Assembly: GCF_042651485.1 (NCBI RefSeq)
Contig: NZ_JBHSDH010000005.1
Location: 62,001 to 126,000 of the forward strand
Direction of reading: 5' to 3'
DNA: 64,000 nt
Origin: Sphingorhabdus_B arenilitoris
GTDB taxonomy: Bacteria > Pseudomonadota > Alphaproteobacteria > Sphingomonadales > Sphingomonadaceae
This document shows, one piece after another, positions 53,205-62,223 of this stretch. Under the pieces are notes generated by a model. It worked only from the letters and a program-made list of their open reading frames with translations, was not told the origin of the DNA and did not search any database. The position numbers and the translations under genes were made by a program. Each line of letters begins with the position of its first letter. Within the stretch, counting starts at the first letter, position 1.

Positions 53205-53729
53205 TTATCCCACCCGTTCGGTCAGCACCGCATTTTCGGTGCGGATCCGCCACCATAGCAACGCGGCGTTGAGCACTGTGAAGAAGCCGGCCACCCATGG
53301 CGCGCCGAGCAATAGCGGGACCAGCGCGATCTCCGCCACCACCACGGCATAATTGGGATGCGGCAGGAACCGGTAAGGACCGCGCTTTACCCTTGGAAAA
53401 TGCGGGGCGCTGATGATCCGGGTGGTCCACCAACGGCCGATGCTGGCCAATGTCCAGATGCGGAAAATCTGGCTAAATATAAAACCGGTGAGCAGCAGAA
53501 AAGGCGGCGATAGAGCCGGGCTTGCCAGAAACGCAATGGCGATGATCCAGCCGCCATGCAGCAGGATGAATAGCGGATAATGCCCTGCCCCATGCTCGAC
53601 CGCGCCTTCGGCAAGCAAGCGGCGCGTGTTGCGGCGGGCATAGATAAGCTCGCCCAGCCGCTGCACGATCAGATAGCCGATCACCAGTATCGCCCATGTT
53701 GGCCAATCGGTAATTGATGGTGTCATCAT
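53205..53729 (-). CDS. Isoprenylcysteine methyltransferase-like membrane protein
   Basis: 174-residue integral membrane protein of the ICMT/phospholipid methyltransferase superfamily, four to five hydrophobic segments. The C-terminal region has RVKRGPYRFLPHPNYAVVV, the typical SAM-binding segment, with the HPNY motif. Such genes are commonly paired with type III polyketide synthases in bacteria, where the product may methylate an alkylpyrone or resorcinol. The start is ATG 53729 or 53726. It is linked to the PKS by an intervening small ORF (53726-53917). Confidence 0.85.
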   Translation of the reverse strand: MMTPSITDWPTWAILVIGYLIVQRLGELIYARRNTRRLLAEGAVEHGAGHYPLFILLHGGWIIAIAFLASPALSPPFLLLTGFIFSQIFRIWTLASIGRWWTTRIISAPHFPRVKRGPYRFLPHPNYAVVVAEIALVPLLLGAPWVAGFFTVLNAALLWWRIRTENAVLTERVG

Positions 53730-53917
53730 CGGCAATTCCCGGTAGTCGCCATGACCGAGCCGCAAAACCGGTTCTCACTTTTGCTTGTCATGGCACGGTC
53801 TTGGATGGTCGCCATGACCGAGCCGCAAAACCGGTTCCCACTTTTGCTTGTCATGGCACGGTCTTGGATGGTCGCCATGACCGTGCCGCAAAACCGGTTC
53901 CCACTTTTGCTTGTCAT
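53726..53917 (-). CDS. Repeat-encoded small ORF coupling PKS and ICMT
   Basis: A 63-residue ORF that reads through three 63-base tandem repeats. Its ATG (53917) overlaps the PKS stop and its TGA stop overlaps the ICMT start, each by an ATGA-like overlap. The protein is a threefold repeat of about MTSKSGNRFCGSVMATIQDRA and has no known fold. It may be a real translational link or a chance frame kept open by 63 being a multiple of three. Confidence as a functional gene is low. Confidence 0.3.
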   Translation of the reverse strand: MTSKSGNRFCGTVMATIQDRAMTSKSGNRFCGSVMATIQDRAMTSKSENRFCGSVMATTGNCR

Positions 53918-53920
53918 GGC
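53745..53920. repeat. 63-bp tandem repeat, almost three copies
   Basis: Copies begin at 53745, 53808 and 53871. The third breaks off after about 50 bases where PKS coding sequence begins. Copies differ at only one or two positions (ttctcac vs ttcccac, gagcc vs gtgcc), so the expansion is recent. The unit contains an AACCGGTT palindrome plus CACTTTTGC, a widespread motif of alphaproteobacterial intergenic repeats. Confidence 0.92.
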
Positions 53921-54951
53921 TCCAGTAACCCCATGGCGCCGGTAAAGCCGGGGCCGAGCGCGGTCAGGATTGCGGGCTTTTCAATGGGCCCCTGCCGCAA
54001 TATCGCGTCGAGAACGAACAGCACCGTGGGCGAACTCATATTTCCATAATGGGCCAGAATAAAGCGAGTTGCGGGTAGGGCATGGCCGAAATAATCGCCC
54101 AGCGCATCGACCACACGCCCACCGCCCGGATGGCATATAGGCTCGGCTATGTCGCCCTTGCTTAGACCATGTGCGGCGAGAAAGCCATCGCATACCGGGG
54201 CAAAACCCGATGCGATAAAGGCCGGAATATCGCGGGCGAGCACAAGGTCAAAACCCGTATCGCCAATGCCCCAACCCATCATATCCAGCGTATCGGGCCA
54301 TGTATTCTGCGCAAAGGCAGCGAGCCTTGGGCCCTCGCCCGCGCCGATCACCGCAGCGGCGCAGCCATCGGCGAACAGGGCGGTTGCCACCATATCCTTT
54401 TTGTCCATCCGGCTATGGTCATAGGCCATGCTGCATAATTCGAGCGCCACCAAAAGCACTGGCTTTACAGGGTCGGCGCGGGCCAAGTCGGCGGCAATGC
54501 CAAGCCCGATCACGCCGCCAGCGCAGCCATAGCCGAATAACGGCACCGTGCGCGTATCCCCGCAGAAACCCATGCGTTCGATCATCCGGCTGGGGAGGCT
54601 GGGCGTCATCACGCCGGTGGTGGAGACACAAACAATCTGACCAATATCCGCCGCCGTGCGTCCCGCCCGTTGCAGCGCGGATGAGGCCGCGCGCTCAAAC
54701 AAATCCATCGCCGCTGCTTCATAAACCGCCGCCCGGTCGGCCCAATTGCGGTCGGCAAAATAATATTCGGGCGGCATAGCAATATAGCGCTGCTTTATGC
54801 CGGTATTGCCCAAAATCTCCGCCATACGCGGGGGCAGAGTGCGGGCCTTTGCCCGCTCCAATATCTCAAGCACCTCAGCCTGCGTAATCATCTGGTCCGG
54901 CACTGCGGTCGCGGTGGACAGGATCGCAGGTGTATCGTTGGTTCGTATCAT
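53914..54951 (-). CDS. Type III polyketide synthase
   Basis: 345-residue chalcone-synthase-like enzyme that extends an acyl-CoA with malonyl-CoA and cyclises to pyrones or resorcinols. The triad is in place: Cys (about 144) in FGYGCAGGVIG, His (about 272) in CHPGGG and Asn (about 302) in HYGNMSS. The start residue and starter substrate are unknown. Followed by the tandem repeat and the ICMT-like gene, as often seen in bacterial PKS III loci. Confidence 0.92.
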   Translation of the reverse strand: MIRTNDTPAILSTATAVPDQMITQAEVLEILERAKARTLPPRMAEILGNTGIKQRYIAMPPEYYFADRNWADRAAVYEAAAMDLFERAASSALQRAGRTAADIGQIVCVSTTGVMTPSLPSRMIERMGFCGDTRTVPLFGYGCAGGVIGLGIAADLARADPVKPVLLVALELCSMAYDHSRMDKKDMVATALFADGCAAAVIGAGEGPRLAAFAQNTWPDTLDMMGWGIGDTGFDLVLARDIPAFIASGFAPVCDGFLAAHGLSKGDIAEPICHPGGGRVVDALGDYFGHALPATRFILAHYGNMSSPTVLFVLDAILRQGPIEKPAILTALGPGFTGAMGLLEP

Positions 54952-55107
54952 ATGCAGCGGCGTTAACCCGTTATGGGGAATATCGCCAATCTATTCTTCA
55001 TCCTTGATGTCCCGTGCGGCGGCATAAGACTTGGCGTTGGCCGATGACCTTGTTAGAGCGCGGTCAGCTTATGAAATCATATCCGCCCTTTGAAAGGCCC
55101 CTGTTCG

Positions 55108-56613
55108 ATGAATGCTCCTGCCACAAAAGTCCGCACCCGTGTCGCCCCTTCCCCCACCGGCGACCCTCATGTTGGAACGGCCTATATCGCGTTAATCAAC
55201 TATTGTTTTGCGAAGAAACATGGCGGCGAATTTCTGTTGCGAATTGAGGATACCGATCAAGCCCGGTCAACGCCGCAGTCGGAAAAGATGATATTGGACA
55301 GCCTGAAATGGTTGGGGCTCAGCTGGGATGAAGGACCCGATGTTGGCGGGCCGCACGGACCCTATCGTCAGTCGGAACGTAGCGATATCTACCGCGAACA
55401 TTGCGACCGTTTGCTGGCGGGTGGTCATGCCTTTAAATGCTACTGCACGTCCGAAAAGCTAACCGCGATGCGGCGTCAGCAAATGGCCGCGAAACAGCCG
55501 CCGCGCTATGATGGCACCTGCCTGACTCTTAGCGATGCTGACCGGGCGGAGCTGGACCTCGCCAATGTGCCCTATGTGGTGCGGATGAAGATTCCCGAAG
55601 AGGGCATTTGCAAGGTTCAAGATACATTGCGCGGCGAGATAGAGTTTGAATATCGCGTTGTCGATATGCAGGTTCTGATGAAATCGGACGGCCTACCCAC
55701 CTATCATCTTGCCAATGTGGTGGACGATCATTTGATGGGTATCACACACGTCATGCGCGGCGAGGAATGGATTTCTTCTGCGCCCAAACATCTGCTGTTA
55801 TACCAATATTTCGGTTGGGAGCCGCCCGTGCTGACGCATTTGCCGCTGCTCCGCAATGCCGATAAATCGAAACTGTCGAAACGCAAAAACCCAACCAGCA
55901 TTCTATTCTATCAACGCGCTGGTTACTTGCCGGAGGCGATGCAGAATTTCCTCGGCCTGTTCATCCGTTCGGCCAGCGAAGAGGACGAAATGAGCAGTCT
56001 GCAAAAGTTGATCGACGAATTTGATGTGAAGAATATTACGCTGGGCGGGCCGGTTTTCGATACATCCAAACTGGAATGGCTCAACGGCCGCTATCTTCGG
56101 GAAAGCATGGACAGTGCGCAGTTTTTGGATGCGGTGAAAGCATGGGCATTGAACGATGCCTATTTGCTGCCCATAGCCGAAATGGCGCAGGCGCGAATTA
56201 CAAAACTGTCGGACCTTGGCGCATTGACATCCATGTTTTTCATGAACCGCATTGATGGGCAATCGGCGGCGCGTTTGAGGGACGGGGTAAAGCTTGACGA
56301 ATTGCAACAGCGCCAGGCCTATCACTTAACCTTGACGCAGTTTGACGCGCTGATCGATTGGAACCGGGACGGCGTCGAAGCGAGCTTACGGCGCACTGCA
56401 GAGCTGTTGGATGCGAAGCTGAAAGACGTCATCCGGCCCATGTATCTCGCCATTACTGGCGCGGCGCAGGGTGTGCCGTTATTTGATGCGATCACGCATT
56501 TGGGCCGCGATGTGATCCGCGAACGGCTTCGCCATGCGCTCGAACTGATGGGCAGCCCGTCGAAGAAAGAGGTTGCTGCTTGGGAAGAAATGCTGGCCGC
56601 TCCGGCTGGCTGA
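55108..56613 (+). CDS. gltX: Glutamyl-tRNA synthetase
   Basis: Class I synthetase of 501 residues from the ATG at 55108 (AAAGG upstream). The open frame begins at a TTG (55090) six codons earlier. The HIGH-type motif is PSPTGDPHVGTAY, and the KMSKS-type motif is KLSKRK near 254. The protein keeps the usual GluRS fold order. Two GluRS copies are common in alphaproteobacteria, and only one is in this window. Confidence 0.95.
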   Translation: MNAPATKVRTRVAPSPTGDPHVGTAYIALINYCFAKKHGGEFLLRIEDTDQARSTPQSEKMILDSLKWLGLSWDEGPDVGGPHGPYRQSERSDIYREHCDRLLAGGHAFKCYCTSEKLTAMRRQQMAAKQPPRYDGTCLTLSDADRAELDLANVPYVVRMKIPEEGICKVQDTLRGEIEFEYRVVDMQVLMKSDGLPTYHLANVVDDHLMGITHVMRGEEWISSAPKHLLLYQYFGWEPPVLTHLPLLRNADKSKLSKRKNPTSILFYQRAGYLPEAMQNFLGLFIRSASEEDEMSSLQKLIDEFDVKNITLGGPVFDTSKLEWLNGRYLRESMDSAQFLDAVKAWALNDAYLLPIAEMAQARITKLSDLGALTSMFFMNRIDGQSAARLRDGVKLDELQQRQAYHLTLTQFDALIDWNRDGVEASLRRTAELLDAKLKDVIRPMYLAITGAAQGVPLFDAITHLGRDVIRERLRHALELMGSPSKKEVAAWEEMLAAPAG

Positions 56614-56616
56614 TCC

Positions 56617-57306
56617 GTGACCGCGCTGGCCATGCATGACAGTTGGAAAACGGCGTTGGCAGATGAATTTGCCAGCGACTATATGGCGGCGCTGCGTGAA
56701 TTTCTGCGTGCGGAAAAGGCAGCGGGCAAGCGAATTTTTCCGCATAGCAGCAACTGGTTCCGTGCGCTGGAACTCACCCCGCTGGATCAGGTGCGCGTAG
56801 TGATATTGGGGCAGGATCCCTATCATGGCCCTGATCAGGCACATGGCTTATGTTTTTCGGTGCAACCTGGCATTGCCGCTCCGCCGAGCCTGAAGAACAT
56901 CTATAAGGAGCTGCAGCAGGATTTAGGCATCACACCGGCATCCCACGGATTTTTGGAACATTGGGCTAGGCAAGGCGTGTTGCTCCTGAATAGTGTGCTC
57001 ACTGTCGAAGCTCATCAAGCCGCGTCGCACCAAAAACGCGGCTGGGAACGCTTTACCGATGCCATTATCGCAAAGGTGAATGAACGCCGCGATCCGATCG
57101 CATTCCTGCTTTGGGGGGCCTATGCGCAGAAAAAAGCAGCCTTTGTCGATGATGGTCGGCATTTGGTCTTGCGCGCTGCGCACCCGTCACCCTTGGCGGC
57201 TCATAATGGCTTTTTTGGTTGCCGCCATTTTTCTCAAGCCAATAATTTCCTAACGGACCGGGGCTGTGCACCGATCGATTGGCAATTGCCCGATCAAGCA
57301 GTCTAA
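56617..57306 (+). CDS. ung: Uracil-DNA glycosylase
   Basis: 229-residue family 1 enzyme that removes uracil from DNA. The catalytic Asp is in GQDPYHGPDQAHGL near residue 65, and HPSPLAAHNGFFGC is the other signature. The GTG at 56617 starts three bases after the gltX stop, and ATG at 56632 is also possible. It is probably on one transcript with gltX. Confidence 0.95.
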   Translation: MTALAMHDSWKTALADEFASDYMAALREFLRAEKAAGKRIFPHSSNWFRALELTPLDQVRVVILGQDPYHGPDQAHGLCFSVQPGIAAPPSLKNIYKELQQDLGITPASHGFLEHWARQGVLLLNSVLTVEAHQAASHQKRGWERFTDAIIAKVNERRDPIAFLLWGAYAQKKAAFVDDGRHLVLRAAHPSPLAAHNGFFGCRHFSQANNFLTDRGCAPIDWQLPDQAV

Positions 57307-58247
57307 TTTTATGATTGCCAGAGGGCCGCGAAACCGATCAGCAGCAGTTACAAATTCAAAACACGAAAATCGATAAAATGCGTTGCGTGAAACAGCGACT
57401 CGATATCGTAAATGTAAAACGACTCGGAACTCAATATCGCTGGTGACAAGGGTAGTCAGAGGCGATTCCAATAGGATGGAATCGACAGATTGTAAAATTG
57501 CGTCACCAAAGCGTTAACCAACATAATTCATACACTTCGTAATGTTTGCCATTGGATTCAAACATAAATTCCACTTTGTGGATAACTCAAAAAAACCCGT
57601 TTTTCTGAGTCACTTGCATTCGTCACAGAATCGTAAATAATAGTGGGCAGAAAAACAGGGTGGTTAATCGCAAAAATGCATAGCCGCTAAACTATGGGTC
57701 GCACGGTGTTCAGGTTTCACGCAACTATGCGGGAGCCAATATGGGGTGACATAGATGGCGAACATTTTGGGACAGATGTGCAAGCATGCACGCTATGGGA
57801 TGGGACCGCTGCAACAGCGTTCCGCCGTTTATCCAGCACGAAATAAAAGTTTACTGAAGCATGCTGCTTGGTGGCAGCAATTGCCTTATCTTTTCGGTGG
57901 TCAGAGGAGATTTGCAAGATGACTATTTTTTGATCGTCAATATTTGACTTTCGAAAAGGACAGGCCCGCCAGCGAATGTGATTGGTGTCAGATCGCTGAC
58001 GAGCCCTATGGACAAGTTCACGGGAACTCGCCCAGATTGTGAGAAAGCTCACTCCGCGTTTTTACGCGTATGACTGCGGTAACGCAAGCCATTTGCGGTG
58101 CCTTGGTCAAGCCTTTCTCAACAATGTCAAAATCCCGTCTGTCGCCCATTGGGGCCGGACGAAGCGACAGTATTTTCCCGGTCAAATGCGACCCTGAATT
58201 CCAGGGATAAACGGGGATTTTCCCCCATAAGACTATGGAGAAAAGTG
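57307..58247. other. Long AT-rich gap before the pilus operon
   Basis: About 940 bases without a convincing gene. One perfect DnaA-box-like TTATCCACA (as TGTGGATAA, 57577-57585) lies in an AT-rich part, but the other origin marks are not seen. An imperfect inverted repeat, CCGTTTTTCTG with CAGAAAAACAGG, follows at 57597-57658. Near the end a CGGGGATTTTCCCC hairpin (58212-58228) precedes the subunit gene. A 55-codon open frame (57755-57922) is not supported. The stretch probably carries the promoter and controls of the pilus operon. Confidence 0.5.
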
Positions 58248-58778
58248 ATGAAAAATCTTATCAAAGCAGCGAGTGTAATTTCGGTAGCAGCCGCATTGGC
58301 AGCAACACCTGCAATGGCACAAGACAGCGAATCCTATGTTCTAGGACTAAGCGGTTCTGTCGCCAGCAACTGCGAGCTCGTTCCTGAAGGCAGCGGCACA
58401 TTCAACGTCGATATGCTGAACCCAGGAAATCAGGGCAGCCTGACTATCCTGTATAGCTGCAACTCGCCCTATACTGTTTCGCTGTCTTCGCTGAACGGCG
58501 GCATGCTGAACACAACCAGCGGCGGCGTTGTGAATATCGATTATGATGTAGAAGCAAGCTTCTTGGGTATTCCTGGCGTTGGTGCAAGCACCACCAACTC
58601 GGCAGATATGCAAGCTGCACCTGTTGTAATCGTGACCAACAATGATTGGGAAAATATCTTTTTCAACGCTGGCACACGCACGGGCAATCTCGATCTGAGC
58701 TTCGACAATCCGCAAGAATATGCGGTTGCCGGTGAATATTCGGACGAACTGACCATTACCTTGGCTGCAAACTATTAA
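58248..58778 (+). CDS. SCPU-type major pilus subunit
   Basis: 176-residue secreted protein with signal peptide (cleavage after AMA, residue about 25) and a spore coat U/archaic chaperone-usher subunit domain. The mature start QDSESYVLGLSGSVASNCEL has a first Cys, and the second is in ILYSCNSPYTVSL, expected to form the disulfide. The C terminus is hydrophobic with alternating residues (ELTITLAANY) as in donor strands. First gene of the pilus operon. Confidence 0.88.
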   Translation: MKNLIKAASVISVAAALAATPAMAQDSESYVLGLSGSVASNCELVPEGSGTFNVDMLNPGNQGSLTILYSCNSPYTVSLSSLNGGMLNTTSGGVVNIDYDVEASFLGIPGVGASTTNSADMQAAPVVIVTNNDWENIFFNAGTRTGNLDLSFDNPQEYAVAGEYSDELTITLAANY

Positions 58779-58796
58779 GCTTTGCACGCAATGCGG

Positions 58797-58823
58797 GCTG
58801 GCCGGGCATTCGTTCCGGCCAGC
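58797..58823 (+). terminator. Hairpin after the major subunit gene
   Basis: A perfect 9-bp stem (GCTGGCCGG with CCGGCCAGC) with 9-base loop just behind the subunit stop. There is no long T-run, so it could stabilise the subunit mRNA or let part of the transcripts stop, raising subunit over chaperone and usher. Confidence 0.6.
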
Positions 58824-58859
58824 TACTTTATCCATAAACATCAAAAAGGGGGAAATAAG

Positions 58860-59624
58860 ATGATCCGCTCTATCAAAGCATTGGTAGCCTTCATTTCTTT
58901 AGCCATGGTGATGATTACACCGCCGGCCTATAGCTATGATTTGAAGCCGATCGTCATCCAATTATCCCCTAACGGTTCCGGCACGTCCCAAAATCTGTTG
59001 ATTACCAACACCCATGAAGTTCCAATCGCGATCGAAGTGAGGGCCTATTCACGCAAACAAAATCCGGACGGCACCGAAACCCGTGAACCAGAGGATGACG
59101 ACATTCTGATCTCTCCTCCGCAAATGGTGATCGCGCCAAAGGCCAGCCAGAGTTTCAAGGTGCAATGGATCGGCAACCCGGCTCCCGAAAAAGAATTATC
59201 CTACCGCATCGTCACCACTCAATTGCCGATCAAATTCAAAGACGGGAAGCAAGGCGATGTGTCGGTAAAAGTCGACATGAGTTATCGATATGAAGCGGCG
59301 CTCTATATCGTTCCTCCCAAATCCGTGCCGTCGGCAAAGCTGATGGGTTTATCCGCAGTGACCGATGACGATGGAGCCAAATGGCTCGAAGCGCGGATAT
59401 TAAGCGACGGAACGCGCCGTGCAATATTGGACAAGCCCGTGTTAACAATCTCCCCGAAAAATGGTGGCACAGGCATCACATTGGAAGGTGCCGCATTGGC
59501 CGGGCTTGCCAATCAAAATATCCTTGTTGGCAATGAACGTATCATTCGCCTGCCTTGGCCCGATAACCTGCCTTTTGGCGAGGTCACAGGCGAGCTGAAA
59601 ACAGGCTACACGGTCTTTAACTGA
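58860..59624 (+). CDS. Pilus periplasmic chaperone
   Basis: 254-residue protein with signal peptide (about 23 residues) and the two Ig-like domains of chaperone-usher chaperones. Expected points are visible: the hydrophobic donor-strand run around SQSFKVQWIGNPAPEKELSYRI, and a later second domain. The start at 58860 has AAAGGGGG upstream. It holds subunits until delivery to the usher. Confidence 0.9.
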   Translation: MIRSIKALVAFISLAMVMITPPAYSYDLKPIVIQLSPNGSGTSQNLLITNTHEVPIAIEVRAYSRKQNPDGTETREPEDDDILISPPQMVIAPKASQSFKVQWIGNPAPEKELSYRIVTTQLPIKFKDGKQGDVSVKVDMSYRYEAALYIVPPKSVPSAKLMGLSAVTDDDGAKWLEARILSDGTRRAILDKPVLTISPKNGGTGITLEGAALAGLANQNILVGNERIIRLPWPDNLPFGEVTGELKTGYTVFN

Positions 59625-59637
59625 CCCATGTATCGCT

Positions 59638-62223
59638 ATGCGCAGATACCGCCTTTTATCCCCTGTTTATGCCGCATTGGTGACGGCAACAATGTTCGCG
59701 CCGCGATCACAGGCGCAGGATAATAGCGACAACCAAGAGGAAAAGACGCAGCCGATCAGCGACGTTCAATCGGACTCAATCGACGATATATTCAAATCCG
59801 TTTTCGGAAAAGAACGCCCCGCAATTGGCGAGGGAGAATACACCGTCCTGATCGAAGGTGTGAATATGGGGGTGTATCGTTTAGCCCCCGATGACCGAGG
59901 TGAACAAGGTTGGGTCGAGGCTGATTTCGTGGCGAACGTCTTGGCTCCATCTATTACCGAAGAAACGTCCGTCAAAGTCCGGCAGCTCACCAACGGCCGT
60001 GATAAAATTCCTTTTCAAATGCTGCGCCAATTGGGCTTGGACGTAAAATTTGATCCGGCGCAGTTAGTGTTAAGGGTGGGCATACCGCTTGAAATCCGCG
60101 CGGTTCGCGATCTCAATATCCGCAGCCGCAAGGGGCGTGGTAATGTCGAATTTGCCGAGCAGGCTGACATTGCCGCCTATGCTTCGTTCCGCGCGGGCGT
60201 GACCTTGGTCGAAGATTCTGCGGTTATCGACAAAACCTTCAATCGGTTTGCCGCCGACATTGATCTTGCGCTTAACATCAAGGGTGCGGTTTTGACCGCC
60301 GATCTGCGGTATGACAGCATCAGGAACCGTAAATTTACGCGCGGCGATGTGCGGCTTAGCTATGATGATCGTAACCGGTTGATCCGATATGAGCTAGGCG
60401 ATTTGACCGTGGCGCGCCGTCCGTTTCAGAATGCGCCGCGCATTGCGGGCATATCGGCGGCTCGCAATTATTCGATCAACCCCTATTTGAACATCCGCCC
60501 AACATCGCAGCAAGCCTTTGAATTAGACCGCCCTGCCCGGGTTCAGGTGCTGCTGAACGGAACACCAGTGCGCAGTTTTGATTTGGCGAGCGGGCGGTAT
60601 AATTTGCGTGATCTTCCGCTCGTGGCATCAGCGGGCAATGATATTGAATTGCAAATCAACTATGGCAGCGGCCAGATTGAAATTTTGTCCTTTCCCGCAT
60701 TTTATGACCTTGAGTTACTGGCCCCCGGACTGTTTGATTTTGCCTTGAATGTTGGCGTGCCTTATCGCGACGATAATGGCATCAGGCGCTATGACGACAA
60801 TGACTATAACGGAACCGCCTATGCCCGATACGGGATCAGCCCGACCCTTACCGCTGGCGTCAATTGGGAGGGCAGCCGCCATTTCGACCTGTTGGGGACG
60901 GAGGTGGTATGGGCGTCGCCGATAGGGACGTTTGCCGTCAATGCCGCCACCAATATTCGCAAAGCCGCAATTGATAGCAGCAAATTGACGCTGCAATATC
61001 GTTGGCGCGACACTGACCCAAGCCGCGAACGGGCGATTGATGGCCTGTTGTCGCTCACCGGCAAAGATTACCGGACATTAAATGATATATTTTCAGGTGC
61101 ATTCACAGCAGTTGAAGCCCGGGTCCGCGCCAGCCAAAAGCTGAACGCGCGCACCCGCCTACAATTGACGGCGGGATATGAAGATTACAGGATTGCCGAT
61201 AGCGACAGCTATTATATCGGTTTCAATATCTCTCGCCAATTCCGCTTTGGTTCGATTTATGCGGGCGCAGAATATCGCAAAAGTCCGGAACGCACAGGCC
61301 CTGCCATCCGCATGGGGCTGTCTATCCCGCTGGGCAGATCGTCGATCACCGCTTCCTATATGTCGGAGGAAAATGCGGCTCGGGTGGAATATAACCGATT
61401 GGGCTCCGTCGGCGTGGATAGCTGGAGCTTTGGTGCAGGAGCCGACCGCCGCGACGGCGCGGACCGCCAATTTGCCCGCGCCGCCTATATCGGCAACCGG
61501 TTTGAAGCAGGCGTACAACAAATTTCCCGCAATTATTTCAGCAACAATGCCCGGCGCGATTTACGCACGGAGGTTAATTTCGGATCGGCGCTCGTCATGG
61601 CGGATGGCCAATTCGCGGTCAGCCGTCCGGTCCGCAACAGCTTTGCCATTTTCAAGGTCAATGAAAAAGCAGGCGATTATGATATCGCCGTCGAACCGCG
61701 CACCGGGTTCGGTTCGTCCGAAACGCGTTATTCCGGCTATAGCGGCGCGTTGGGTCCGGCGGTTATCACCTCGCTCACGCCCTATTTTAATCGGTCGGTT
61801 CAGGTCGATGCACCCGATGCCCCCGCAGGCACCTCGGTTGGCGGGCAGGTGTTCGAACTCAGCCCCGGCCTTCGCAGCGGCTATAAACTAACCGTTGGCA
61901 GTGCCGCCAATGTCTCCGTCGTTGGCAATATGGTTGATAAAGACGGCGATCCCCTTGTCTTTATATCGGGCAATGCGGTTTTGCAGGATGGCGCGAAAAA
62001 TGCTAATGAAGAGAGCAAGCCGATATTCACCAATGCCAAAGGCCGCTTCTTCTTAGAAGGCGTAGAGGCCGGACGCACTTACCGGGTCACCGTCACAATC
62101 GACGACCGGTTGATTACAAAGGATTTGGCAATACCCGAAGAAACTTCCGGGATTTACCGTATCGGCGATTATGTGTTTTTCGATGTTGATGTTCCAGCAG
62201 AAGGGAGTGAGGAAAATGAATAG
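59638..62223 (+). CDS. Pilus outer-membrane usher
   Basis: 861-residue outer-membrane secretion and assembly channel. A signal peptide is followed by an N-terminal periplasmic domain, a long beta barrel with alternating residues and a C-terminal domain. Family stretches include RPFQNAPRIAGISAARNYS and the plug-like region LDRPARVQVLLNGTPVRSFD. The start ATG at 59638 is preceded by a short spacer after the chaperone stop. It is the archaic (sigma) type rather than FimD/PapC, judged from its SCPU subunit partners. Confidence 0.9.
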   Translation: MRRYRLLSPVYAALVTATMFAPRSQAQDNSDNQEEKTQPISDVQSDSIDDIFKSVFGKERPAIGEGEYTVLIEGVNMGVYRLAPDDRGEQGWVEADFVANVLAPSITEETSVKVRQLTNGRDKIPFQMLRQLGLDVKFDPAQLVLRVGIPLEIRAVRDLNIRSRKGRGNVEFAEQADIAAYASFRAGVTLVEDSAVIDKTFNRFAADIDLALNIKGAVLTADLRYDSIRNRKFTRGDVRLSYDDRNRLIRYELGDLTVARRPFQNAPRIAGISAARNYSINPYLNIRPTSQQAFELDRPARVQVLLNGTPVRSFDLASGRYNLRDLPLVASAGNDIELQINYGSGQIEILSFPAFYDLELLAPGLFDFALNVGVPYRDDNGIRRYDDNDYNGTAYARYGISPTLTAGVNWEGSRHFDLLGTEVVWASPIGTFAVNAATNIRKAAIDSSKLTLQYRWRDTDPSRERAIDGLLSLTGKDYRTLNDIFSGAFTAVEARVRASQKLNARTRLQLTAGYEDYRIADSDSYYIGFNISRQFRFGSIYAGAEYRKSPERTGPAIRMGLSIPLGRSSITASYMSEENAARVEYNRLGSVGVDSWSFGAGADRRDGADRQFARAAYIGNRFEAGVQQISRNYFSNNARRDLRTEVNFGSALVMADGQFAVSRPVRNSFAIFKVNEKAGDYDIAVEPRTGFGSSETRYSGYSGALGPAVITSLTPYFNRSVQVDAPDAPAGTSVGGQVFELSPGLRSGYKLTVGSAANVSVVGNMVDKDGDPLVFISGNAVLQDGAKNANEESKPIFTNAKGRFFLEGVEAGRTYRVTVTIDDRLITKDLAIPEETSGIYRIGDYVFFDVDVPAEGSEENE

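Noticed and set aside
57577..57585. Possible chromosomal origin of replication
   Set aside because: Only one perfect DnaA box, no box cluster, and no dnaA, hemE, parAB or other origin-linked genes nearby.
57866..57886. Second sigma-54 promoter ahead of the pilus operon
   Set aside because: TGGCAGC...TTGC occurs, but the GG-GC spacing is eight bases, not ten.
57755..57922. 55-codon ORF in the gap before the pilus operon
   Set aside because: No recognisable family, no good ribosome site, and composition like the surrounding non-coding DNA.
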